NCBI GenBank assembly: GCA_038501785.1
Contig: JBAMJR010000070.1
Span: forward strand, 5,093,501 to 5,157,500
DNA from: Myoxocephalus aenaeus
Taxonomy: Eukaryota; Chordata; Actinopteri; Perciformes; Cottidae
Reading direction: 5' to 3'
Length of the DNA: 64,000 bases
Within the stretch, counting starts at the first letter, position 1, and each line of letters begins with the position of its first letter. Position numbers and translations under genes: made by a program. The notes under the pieces were generated by a model that saw only the letters and a list, made by a program, of their open reading frames with translations, had not been told where the DNA came from and ran no database searches. Below, piece by piece: positions 38,730 to 50,610 of this stretch.

Positions 38730-39074
38730 CAGTGGTTCTCAAATTGTGGGGTGGAACTACTATTATTAATTAATTATTTTTGCCAAATATTAGTAATTTT
38801 TTGCACGGACCGAACTTTATTTGCATTGTTCTGACAAAGTGATTGCACATTTGATTTGTTTTTGTCAGAAGGAGCAATCTGGTTGACTTGAAAGTGATTG
38901 CTATTTTCTTTATTCTATTATTTGAAAAAGCACAGATGGAGGATTCGCAAAAAAAAAGAAAATTCAGTAAAAATTCAGCGTGAACATTTTGGTCCACTTT
39001 TGTTGGGGCGCTGGGGCACGAACATTTTTCTTCCTCCAAAGTGGGGCGTGACAAAAAAAGTTGGAGAACCACTG
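38730..39074. mobile_element. hAT MITE with 8-bp TSD
   Basis: Begins CAGTGGTTCTCAAATTGTGG and ends GTTGGAGAACCACTG, flanked by CTGTAAAG on both sides (38722-38729 and 39075-39082), a perfect 8-bp duplication. At 345 bp it has no transposase. Its ends resemble those of the 34923-35885 element but the interior differs, so it is a separate hAT family. Confidence 0.9.
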
Positions 39075-39082
39075 CTGTAAAG

Positions 39083-42000
39083 AGATTGCTCTTGCAGTGA
39101 CATCAAGACGGACGTCAACATATCATGAACAAAATACAAAGATTTGCCCTCCAATCAATACATCTATCTACTTTTATGACAACGCTTTGAGGTAATAACT
39201 CAATGCTGTGTTTTTGTTTTTGTTAAAAGTCCTTGAGCAACCCCGTCTCCTGCAAAACTACGTTCCCATGCAACTAAACTGCCTGTTTCCAATCATCCAC
39301 CAGCGCAACCTCTTCCACATGAGGACAAACATGTCTTACACTCAAAACTCAATTCATGATGCAGTTTCATCGCGTGGAAACATACTCTTCAGGAGCGTTT
39401 CAAGAGTCATTTGTATGCAAACCCGTACACTGGAACATTTTTCATGCACTCTTGTGTTTATTATTTTTTTTTTTAAACACTTAGTCTAATCAGAATTCAC
39501 TTTTTATAACATCAAGTCCAAATAACTGGGGTTTTATAGCCAAAACTCCGATGGAGAGTGCAGCTTTAAGGAGACACGAGCGATGACCTAGCATGCGGTC
39601 TGCACAGCTTGACAACACTAAATGAATCTACACAACATGACCCACACTCCCAAATTGCTCAGAGGGCTTCTGAGGAACCGGCTAAATCACTTTTGCTGAG
39701 AGACGTACGAGAGGCTGCTCACTATTAAATCATCATCAATCCAACCTCACTTAAGGGCTGTTTTATAACTTATTTATCTATTACATATTCCAAACAGGAA
39801 CAAAGATTACAAAAAAAAGGGAATTAACTGGAAGTACAGTACTTTTTAGTATTGCTAGAGCAGGAAATAAAATGCTTTTGGGTAATTAGCTGAATAGGGC
39901 CCATCCATATCCATTGGCAGCGCCTGGCAGTTGGAGGCTGTTAGGCGCGTGAAAATGAATTTCCTCTCACTATGAAACTAATTATAGACATAAGAGCCGA
40001 GTGGGAGAGCCGTGGCTCGGTTCGGACCCACGCTGAGCAACGTGTACATAACGGATACACCCATCAGGAACCGGCCATCACAGTTCACGGGTCAAAGTCG
40101 TAAACTCCATTTGCAACTTTACGCATTAAACACAGACAATTGAGTTATAATGTTTTCTCCGGCTGGGCAGGGGGTGATGCATGGGGTGATACATGGGGTG
40201 ATAATGGGGATGGGGTCTCTGACTGGAACACATGTAAAACAAAACACTACGCTGTGAAGATGATATATAATAGAGGGCCCAGTTACACAAACATTTAATT
40301 AATGATGCAACATTTTTTATTTAACTCATTTCAATGGATGCATTGAAACCAGTGGTTGACCAATAACAAGCAGAGAGCTGATGAGAGCACGATGAAGAAC
40401 GCTTCATCGCCTTCCTCTCTCGGGAGAATAAACTGCCTCACAAACAGAGGAATGGTTTGTAAACACATGAGGATACAAGTGTGTCCAATGAATACGCATT
40501 TTCTCCTCTCCTTTAATACCATGTGGTCAATATGATATTAAATGCAGTAATTAGTAATGCATCATGTGTCATAGGCAAATTATGAAAGTTATTAAGACAA
40601 CAACAAAGAAGGACCTTTCTTTTGGGTCCAATCTATTAAGATGAGAGCAGATGGCAAAAAGGTTAGCAACACTTTTCACACTCACTGGCCAAATAGTATA
40701 CTTAAAAAAACCTTTCGCTCATAACATATATTGACTATATTGAATTTTTCCTTAAAAAAAAACTGTACATGAATACATTATTCAGTTATGTCCTTCAAAG
40801 TATGCAATAGTTTCCTTTTTATTTATTCAAGGATGTGAGCTTTGGTGAATACAGCAGGGCCTGAATTGTTCCGTTTCCTTTCTGAAATCTGAAAGCTCTT
40901 TATTCAAAGTTAAAGCTCCCACATTTGAGCCGAGGTTTTGCGTCGGTCTTGCTATGGAAGCGTTAAGTTGAGTTGTAACCAAACACTTCACAAGTTGAAA
41001 AGAATACGCCATTGTTATTAATGAGTCTTACAAGCGATTGCAATACCAGAAAAAAATAATGTCACGGTGGTCCAGAAAATAATGTAACTTAATAAGAACA
41101 AGTATAATTGCAATTTTCCCCTATCTCTGATTAATTCAGTGCTAATTACCTCTTCTTTTTTTGTCATACTCCAGAGCTGCGATAATTATTTTTTACTCTT
41201 TTTTTATTTTGTAAGCTTGTGAAAATATGATGATAAAATATGAAGAAAAGAAAAATACCACGGGGGCCTTTTCTTATACTCGATATAAGGACATGTGATG
41301 CCTATGAGGAATTATTTTTTTACTCATACAATTAAGAGCACATACGCTATTCTGTCATCGGGGTTCTTCTTTTTTCTTTTGTTATTTTCATTCCCCGAGT
41401 CTCACGGCTACCAGAAAACCACACACAAAAACCACAAGTGTAAGGACATGATTTTGGACAGCCTACATTCTTAATGATGAGTGGGGGAGAATGTATTTTT
41501 AATAAATCCAGTAATAGTAAAAGTGTAATCAGTTTGCAACCAGAATCTCCTCACCATGAAATCACCCTAATTACTCTTACACCTCTGACGGTGGCGGATC
41601 CATTCCATCACCAAAGTATATAGTATATTATATTATTATTATGTGTAAAAGTATATTTTCATTCTCACTTTATCTAATGAGTCATAAATATAAACACGGA
41701 CTACAAAATGCAACACATTCTTCTATTTTATTTCGGGTTTAGCCACAGGACACAAAATTGTGAAATTCACACCTTTCTCCCTGCTGATATATGAAAAGCA
41801 GAGACAAATGAATTATTAACTAAATCCGACTGCGGAGCAATTTTTTACTGCCATTTCACTGTTTTTTGGTTCTAAATGAGTTTTAGTGTTCAGTCTTTTC
41901 TCAGTAATCACTGGGAACTAAATACTGTGGAATGGGCCATAAATTACAACCAAAGTGGTGCACATACAGGTGTGAGTCTTCACAAATATAAGCCCAGGGG

Positions 42001-42250
42001 TAGAATGAAACACAAATAGAAAATATGGAAAGAAATAAGAAGTATATAAACTAGACAAATCATGAAGCAAAAGAAAATCTTTAGAGCAGATGTCATGGTT
42101 ATGTGCTATGCTGCGGTTTATTGAAGTATGAATATTATGGCATTCTTGGGTCTTCAGTAAAACACAAACCTCTGTCATCAATTTAGTGATGCTACTGATA
42201 AATACATATATTTATTTATATATATATACATATATATTTTATATATATAT
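39083..42250. other. AT-rich unique sequence, no gene
   Basis: No frame above 93 codons. A CCTTGAGCAACCCCGTC phrase near 39231 is vaguely SINE-like. TA-rich DNA begins at about 42205. Confidence 0.55.
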
Positions 42251-42296
42251 ATATATGCATATATATTTATGTATACATAAATATATATGCATATAT
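42251..42296. repeat. 46-bp perfect AT-rich palindrome
   Basis: Centred on GTATAC, it is an exact inverted repeat with no loop (arm reads ATATATGCATATATATTTAT then GTA). It lies in a TA-rich tract running from about 42205 to 42308. It could extrude as a cruciform. Confidence 0.9.
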
Positions 42297-43448
42297 GTAT
42301 ATATATGCACTTAGCTGCAGATCTATATAGCTGTAAGCTATCTGTTAACAGAGCTAATAGGTGGACAATAACTATAGGTACCTCGCTGAAACATTCTTAG
42401 TTGCTTTTTAAGTGCACATCTTTAATATAAGCACATCCTTGTAGTTCTCATTAAAGTATTTCCAAAGAAAGAAATGTTGAATAATGGATGACAAATTATA
42501 ATAACAGCATTAGGTAGAAAAACTGTGCATCAGTGGCCACACTTACAACAAGGTAGGCCTCGCTTCCATCCAATAATAAATAGACCGGCGCGCTAATCAA
42601 ACGAACATCCCAATGCACACTCCTCAGGATGCCCCATTGCATCAGGATATTTCATTTAATTAGGCCAGATCCCTTTCAACTCCGCCGCCACGTCACTGTG
42701 CAGAAATGTCTCTGGGACCAGCATGGTCTCGAGGTTTTAGTCATTAAGAGAATCAGGTCAGCCTTTGCATCTGTGGAGGAAATCCGTGGCAAAATATGTA
42801 ATTACACACTGGCATACCGACATTGTTTTTAATGAGCTATTTCAAGACAAGAAGCCTCACCTCGGAGCACATGCAAGACTTTGACAAGTACAGTATGTAC
42901 AGGATGTGGAGGAAGAGTATACAGGGTCATGTTATTATTGAGGGGTATGCAGGATGGAATAATGGCATTAATGGACAACGTGGCGCTGAATTATCAACAA
43001 GGGTTCTAAGCTGAGCCCGAGACAGAACTTGACGAGGTCTGGTTGTCGAAATTTAGAGGGAATCGCCTGAATCTTTAGCATCTTGCTAAAAGGCAGCTCA
43101 GTTGTTGAGATCAGGATGAGATCATGTTGAAGACTAGAGTCCAAGTCTTTTAAATGCAGCTTTCTTTTTCTTGGAAGTCTACGGCTCTTCTTCTTCTTCT
43201 TCTTCTTCTTCTTCTTCTTCTATCTCCTCATTGGGCCTTTTCCCGTTTCCAAAGAAGCTCTCCAAAGGCGTCAATTTTTTACAATTTTTTGCAAGCTTTA
43301 CATTTTTTGGGGGTAACGTATCACGGGACCGAGGCGAGCTTCTTGACATGTGTGAACAGGCACAGACGCACAGACGGATGTATCCAGTCATTTTTCAAGA
43401 TAAAACATCTGTCAGACCTTGATAATAAATCATTTTCATTCATTCTTT
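42297..43448. other. Unique sequence, CTT repeat, no gene
   Basis: The frames at 43154-43534 and its shadows owe their leucine, serine or glutamate runs to the CTT repeat. Otherwise unremarkable. Confidence 0.55.
43186..43220. repeat. (CTT)n microsatellite
   Basis: About twelve CTT units. Confidence 0.95.
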
Positions 43449-43517
43449 CTGCGCGGCCCGGTACCAAAGCACCCACGGCCCGGTACCGGTCCGCGGCCCG
43501 GTGGTTGGGCACCGCTG
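43449..43517 (-). mobile_element. Solitary hAT-type terminus
   Basis: Ends ...CCCGGTGGTTGGGCACCGCTG, the complement of a 'CAGCGGTGCCCAACCACCGGG' hAT-style start, with the GGCCCGGTACC duplicated blocks usual for this group. I find no matching opposite end upstream with a CTATAGAA duplication, so it appears truncated. Confidence 0.65.
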
Positions 43518-46500
43518 CTATAGAAAACCAGTGATTACTGTGTATGTTAGCCAAGGGTTTAGATGCCTAACCATGATCAAACTTAAATATCCTGATAATC
43601 CTTTTCTATCCTCAAACCTACTGTAGTAGCCATGTGCACATATTGTAAAAAAAAGAGGGGATTTTCCAAACGACTCATTTCCCTGATATTTATACTTAAG
43701 TGTAAACGTAGACCAGTAAACTAGTCCACCAGTAAGAAAAGAGAGCCAAGCCACTGGTGGCAGAAGACGACTGGGCGGAAGTAAACGCCTGATCCATTCA
43801 GCGGCTCTTCACAGCAACAGTTGAGACGGCGTATCAATATGTCATTTAAATGTGTATATAAATGAAATACAAATTAATTGAACCAACTAGTATTTCTGGT
43901 GCCGACTAACGAGGGTAGCAACTTGTAATTAATAGACACTTTCCTTGTAGAAAGTGCTTTTTCCACATTGGCTTTGGACATATAGGACGTCATCCAGTTT
44001 TTCTTCTGATTTTCAATCTGGCGAATCTGGCGATTAGCGTTGCAATCCCCTTATGCATTGGGTTGTTTCCTGGATGTTCAGTTACAGTTCGAACAAATCT
44101 TAAATCAATACATGGCTTGTTAACAGGAAGAACGCCAAGACTTATATTCCCAGGTGTCTCCTTGTGGATATTTAGTGCCACCTAAACAATTGTTCTCTCC
44201 TGAGTCGAGAGTAAACGCTTAGGAATTTAAACCACTTCCAACACAATTCTTGTGAAAGTGCCGCACGACCAGACTTTGTTATAAGAATTACAGCCTATTA
44301 TCCACAAGGTCAGCGGCAATGCGCTCGTAATTGTTTTGCTGATTGTTAACAGCGGACAGAAAAGACTGATTCCCCTGCAGAGAGAGTGTTTCCGTTAGCT
44401 ATTCACTGGGATCAAATGACCGTCTATTATGAGAGGAATCTAGTTTATTACCTTTTTCTTCTTGCGCACAAAACCTCCATTTCCAACACAACCACAACTG
44501 GAAAATTGGTTCTCCAAGAAAAGCCCGCTGCCGCCTTTACATTGCATGAACCATGTTGACTACCATCATCCCACGGTATGTCCTATAGGATTATGGGTAA
44601 TATTACACACCACACTAAGTAGTTAAAGGCGCGTGTCCCTGACTGACAGGGTTAAAGATAAATGTTTATGTGTTCCATCGGAAAACGTAGACAGACTCGT
44701 TATCTAAATTGCAATCTCAGCCTTTAATTAGCTATACACACACCGAGTCATTCAGGTGTGATCAATGCCCTTTTAATCTGCAACCATAAAATGAAAAGAA
44801 AATGAAATCAATGTTTTGCTATCTTTAATTGGAACGTAATGTCAAAATTAATAACAATCAAGTCAATTAGCATTGGCGGCTGAACGATGTGCACCGATTC
44901 CAGTCTTTTAATGCGACTCTGATTCCAGGTTAACTGGCTTCATTACAGGAGGATTCAGCGGAGCATCGGGAGGAATTAATGGAGTGAGCTGAGCAGACAG
45001 AACGGACTGGGAAACTCAACAAGAAAGAAAAGATTCAGCAGAAGAACAGCCATTTCACCTCAGCGGGGTCTCTGATTTAACTGTGTCTGAATAAGATCTC
45101 TTCCCCAGAAATAGACAAACCCACGGCTTTCTGGAGAACCCATCCTGTCAGGGAAATTACTTTCCTATTGGGAGAAGGAAGTATTATTTCAGTGTCTTTC
45201 AGACCCCCTCCCCTACTTTCTCTTCTGGTTCACGACGGCCTAATCCACAAACCCTCTACTCAGCCCTGTGAGACAAAGGCCCTTCATATACAGTGCTACT
45301 CCTTTCTTTAGCTGTAATCACCGACTTTGAGGCTATAGCAAAAATAAATAGGTTCCGCTTAAAGGGAAGGAATGGACTGAGACAAGGTCATCTGAAGACA
45401 GTGCCTTTTCTGCAGACCCCCTATTAGGAAAAAGGATCTTATGGTGTTGGAAATGTTTCAGGCAAAAACATGTTTGTGGTTCTTCGTTTGAGACTGCAGA
45501 GAAATACTGTAGCACGGAAGGAATCGCAGGATCATCAATTAATGATACAGCAGGGCTGTGGTTTCCCACCCCAGAGCCTGGTTTTGTAATCTGCAGTGGG
45601 TAAAGTGTGTATAGGAAGGCTGCTAATGAGGCCCAATAAAGACGTTAGCCGTGGGCTGCAGTGGACGGACTGGCGTCCTATTTAAGAGTCAAAAGGAGCT
45701 GCCCTTTGGGGAGAGATGACCCCGCCAACATTGCAGGGTTGTTTACCTTCACAGCCCTTAGAATATTAGATCTTAATTATCACAGTGGCTATTCCAGGTG
45801 TTACATTTATCTCGCAACCCTTTTGGCCAGAGCAAAACCTCCTATCCTTTTTTGAGAATGATATACCCAATACAAAAAACAAAAAAAGGAAAATACACAG
45901 TGCAGATAGGAGCTTTTGAACTTTGGCCATTGATAAGTAGCGATAACACCATTAACGTAACTTCAAAATAACTCAACAACACTTTTGGGACATGAACAGC
46001 CTCCTGGTTGAAAGTCCTGTGTTTGTTTGCTCCATTCTCCTTCACCATGAGTCGTCTTTCTCGTAGCTGCAGAACAAATGGCGTCAAATGAAAAGCCCCA
46101 AAAAAAGCAAGAAGGGTGTTGTTATTGCACGCTAAAGGACTCGCACTTCGTCTTGTCGTTTGTGTGAACCGTCAGTCGAGACATTTCCAGGGTTGGACGA
46201 AGCCCGCGGCTAACTGGAAGTGTCCTCGGTGAGGTATTACGTTGGGAGAGTGCACAGCCGTATCGTGAAACCGCATTACGTCTGACCCGAGGAGAGAAGG
46301 TGAGATTATCTCAATGCTATTGTCTTACATTTGGAGCACAGCCGAGAGTTTAATCAAATCTTGAAGCAATCAATGCGCCGGCTCCGATGGACCCTTTCCC
46401 TGCCCTTGGAACCCAAGGAGTGCTCAGAAACGATACCACCGGGCGAAGAAGAAAAAAAAGTCACTTCGGATACATCATGGTGGAGAATGAGATTAACCTC

Positions 46501-49482
46501 CCATCCTCTACCCACTGGGATATCTCATGTCGCCGGGCTTATCTTCTAAGCATTCAATCAACCTCCAAGTAGCGAGTCTATAAACACCTCGCGGTCCTTT
46601 GTTTGTCTTCTCAGCCGCCACAAAACTTGTTTGTGCACTCTTGAAACTTTGCATTGTTTCATGTCTGTGCTTCTTTCCTTCTTTCCAGAAAATCATGACG
46701 TTCACCTGCTGTGCAATGTCGGGTGTGTTTTTGTGCATGTGTGTGTGAGTGTGTGTGTGTGTGTGTGAGAATCAGAATTGGTGACACCGCAGCAGCGTGT
46801 GCACGCGCTGCACTTTGTTGTTGAGATATTAGGACAACAAACCCCCCGTGGCCGAACTGGACCCCGCTCCAAATAGGCTCATCCATTATTTAGAGGTTTT
46901 CCCTGTTTTCTGCATTTGTCTTGCTGGACAACATATAAATAAATAGAGACGTTGTGGTTTATCTCCCAAAAATATCTATGAAGAGGAATTGATTTGATGA
47001 AGGATTAAATGACAGCAGAAAATGACACACAATGCACTATAATCTCTCTGTCCAACTCACGCACACATCTTCACATGCACAAATACACTCCTGACCTCAT
47101 GCAAATAGAAAAAATAAAAAATGTAATTTCTCGCTGGGAAGATTAGAAATGCATTATTAAAAAGATATGTAGTCCAGATTTACCTGAAAAAGATCTGGGC
47201 GGAAACACGATCTTCCTATTTTCAATTACATCTTCGCTATCCTCCATAATCCCTCCCATCCCTCGGCCTCGTGCTGCTCTCCTACTGTCTGTTGCTCTTT
47301 CCTTTTTCTCCCTCTCTTTTCCTCAATATCCTGCAAACAACAATTGTTCACGAAGTATGAACCAGTTGCATGTCCTTGACCGAGCAGACAAGCCTGTTGT
47401 TGTTCCCGCTGTAGGTAAAATCCGCTGGAACAAGTGTATCAAATTGCTTATTGTGGTGGGAGGTTTGCACATTCACAGAAGAGTCCTTCAACCCCGGGAT
47501 TACGCGCAAAGGCCTCGACGTTATAAACACAAATTCCCCACAAGAAATCCAGTCCGACGTGCCGAATCTGACGAGCGGCGCCTTATCTATCCGCTCCAGT
47601 CTGCGTTTTTTAATTTCTTTGTTCGTGCATTTGCATTTTTACAAGTAGGTTTCTGCTGATCTGTGTAACCTTTGGCGTGGGGCTAGATCCGTGGCACTTG
47701 AAAATGCACGCTCTGAACGGCTCCGAGCTGAAGTAACCGGGTGTGATCACTTTTGCCTGGCAGATAAACACGGGCAGAATCACTCCTGCTTCCTATTTAG
47801 CATTACAATGAACTACGCTCCTGGGTTCCAATGTTCTGTTTTTATGTGCCCTTACTCTCCATGAGGCCCGGTACCCTTCCCCCACCACAACACAACACTA
47901 ATAGTATGCCAGCCTGTTTACCATTTGGTTATCATGCACGAACCAATAAAAGACACTCAATTGCAACCAAAAAGAAGCAAAAAATCTGAAGTATGAAGGA
48001 GAAAAACGCACACTTGACTTGCTTGCACACATGCAGATTCATGAGGATACGCGACCCTGAATATAAACGAGTGCAATGTTTTTTAAATGAAAGAGAACAG
48101 TTGGATGACAGGGATAGAATAAATATGAATATCAAAGATTTCACAAGTTGGAGAGTGATTTAGCTCCTCAAACTCAGACTGAATCTCCTCTCGTGTTTAA
48201 ACTGTATAAAGAGGTTTGGCTCACTGCTACGGTTTGTCTTTTGCGGTGATCCTTAGAAATGTGCACTCGCAGCACATTTTCACTTCCAGCTCGCCAGATA
48301 CCGTAGCTGACCCCACACTTCAAACTACGACGCTCTCTTTTCAAAATGAACGTCCAACGTTTACAGAGTTCTTAGGTTTACTTATGCAAGAAAGCAGGCA
48401 ACCAAAACACTCAAATAAATAGTTTGGGCAAAAATAAGTACATTTGTTAATAAAGTCAGGAAGTTACATAAAAAAAAAAAGGAAAATAACTAAGAAACTA
48501 AAGAACCGTGGTTTTGATTATCAGACGGCATTGTGGGTAATCGGCTACAGTAAACCTGTGGTTCCTCTAAAGGAGTCCATGGATGGAGTTTGGGGGAACA
48601 GGTAACAGATACAGGATGGATTATAGTCCACAGTGAAATTCAGTTGAAGTCACACAATGAACACATTACCTACAAAAGCAAACAGCCAATGGGATTGCAG
48701 CGTTGCTCTATTGCGAAACAGTTCTTTCTCACTGTGCCCTTGGAGCAACATACTGGACAGGGAATACATTTACATGACTGTGACCCTTTTTTGCCATCGT
48801 TGGATTTAACAAGAAAATTAAAGCAGACCTTTTGAGGTCAACAGTATATGTGAATGCATATTTTAACTTTAAAAGCCATTTTCCAGGTTGGCTCTCCGTC
48901 AGGTCAGCAGTCCTCTTTTCTTTTTTTTTTTGCCCTTCCCTGTTGCAAACATTGTTTCCCTAATCTAAAAGGATGAGGATTAAGGGTATTTTGTCAGCAC
49001 AGCTATCCGTGTCTGACTCTCCTAAGGCTGTGAACTGCCATCACAGACAAGTTCATTCTGTTTACCCTTGTCATCCAGAGGAATATTAATCATTCAGGCC
49101 GACCAAAGAGCTTCGGCTCTACACATGTAGACAAATCTTAATGGATTGAACTGACAGTCAGTGGATGTTTGAGGATCCGTTTGTGGACACTGCGGAAATG
49201 AAGATTCCCAGAGTATACAGTTCGCCTGACAACTGGATAAAAAGACAATTTCAACGAGTTTCCATTTTATATTGAATAGAGTATAATCTGCAAATATATA
49301 TTTCAAATATATGAAAAAATATTCAGCCACAAGCAGCCTTTTTAGCTGAGTATTTTTTTGTTACAGTTTATTATTTGTGGTGATGCAAATATTAATTCTA
49401 CTGCAAGATGGTAACGATAAGATCTGGATAACGTCGATGTAAATAGATTAATTTAACGGGCAATTTAAACAAGTTTAAGTCA
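43518..49482. other. Unique sequence, no gene supported
   Basis: Almost 6 kb without a convincing exon; the longest frame is 100 codons (47357-47659). A GT microsatellite lies at 46734-46768. An ATTA-rich patch at 44820-44880 (AATTAATAACAATCAAGTCA) resembles homeodomain/Sox-type site clusters, but nothing proves activity. Confidence 0.5.
46734..46768 (+). repeat. (GT)n microsatellite, interrupted
   Basis: GT units interrupted by GCAT and GAGT. Confidence 0.9.
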
Positions 49483-49910
49483 TGCCAGCAGCTCTGCTGG
49501 GCTGGACACAGTGGTGCATTGAGCTAAATGCTAACAACAGCATGCTGGCGTGCTCACAATGACAATGCTAACATGTTGAAGTTTACTTGGTTAAATGTTA
49601 ACCATGTAAGCCACATCAGTTTAGTGTGTTAGCATAGCATAAATAGCTAAGTAGCACACAAAAACACATCAACAGATGTATTGACAGTGAACCAGAGTTG
49701 TTACAGTTCATCCTGAAGGAACATGACAACTTTAATGGCAGTTCGTCCAACAGCTGTTGATATACATCACTCAAAGTGACAACTGACAACTGAAAGTCAA
49801 CATCAGTACGGTTCCTCCTCTCAGAATCATGAATGTCTGTACCAACGTATGTGCCAATTTATCAAGTAGATAATAAGATATATCAATTGTTTAGTGATAA
49901 CCGGTGGCGT
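49483..49910 (+). mobile_element. Common percomorph interspersed repeat
   Basis: Shows in order CAGTGGTGCATTGAGCTAAA, TGCTAACAACAGCATGCTGG, GACAATGCTAACATGTTGAA, AGTTTAGTGTGTTAGCATAG, TTACAGTTCATCCTGAAGGA and CATGAATGTCTGTACC. I recall this sequence of phrases from one of the most abundant percomorph repeats, with short internal duplication of the 'catcctgaaggaacatga' module. Non-coding. It leads directly into the 21-bp array downstream. Confidence 0.7.
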
Positions 49911-50009
49911 AATATGAGGATTCATCTTTTGGGCACCATGGGTATCAATCCAACGGGGAGCCAAGGGGCCCAAAGTGTCATGGGCCCCTTGGCCTTCATC
50001 AACACAATG

Positions 50010-50610
50010 TCACTCAAAAGAGAAAGAGATGCAAAACTACCACAAAGAGACAAACAATTACTACAAAGAGACACACAACAACTAAAAAGAGACTCACAAC
50101 AATTACAAAGAGAAACAAAACCACGACAAAGAGAAACAAAACCACTACAAAGAGAAACAAAACAACAACAAAGAGAAACAAAACAACAACAAAGAAACAC
50201 ACAATTGCAACAAAGAGACACACAACAATTATAAAGAGAAACAAAACTACTACAAAGAGAAACAAAACCACTACAAAGAGAAACAAAACCACTACAAAGA
50301 GAAACAAAACAACAACAGAGAAACAAAACAACAACAAAGAAACACACAATTACAACAAAGAGACACACAACAATTATAAAGAGAAACAAAACCACTACAA
50401 AGAGACACAAAATACTACAAAGAGACACACAACAACTACAAAGAGACACAAATTACTACAAAGAGACACACAACAATTACAAAGAGAAACAAAACAAGGA
50501 GAGAACGTAGTTACTACAAAGAGACACCAAACAGCGACAAAAAGACTCACAGCGACTACATTGTGAACAACAGCCACAGACAACACAACAGCCAAGAGAC
50601 AAACAACAAC
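50010..50610. repeat. 21-bp adenine-rich tandem array
   Basis: About 25 degenerate units of TACAAAGAGAAACAAAACCA + C (21 bp). Because 21 is a multiple of three, both strands carry long frames with 7-residue repeats (plus QRETKPL-like, minus LFVVVLF-like). These are regarded as by-products of the array. It follows a GGGCCC-containing short palindromic stretch at 49955-49995. Confidence 0.9.

Noticed and set aside
43154..43554. Leucine-, serine- and glutamate-run frames
   Set aside because: Produced by the CTT microsatellite and the adjoining hAT end.
49922..50449. 175-codon minus-strand frame resembling a membrane protein
   Set aside because: Entirely generated by the 21-bp tandem array; periodic VVVLFLF strings are composition artefacts.
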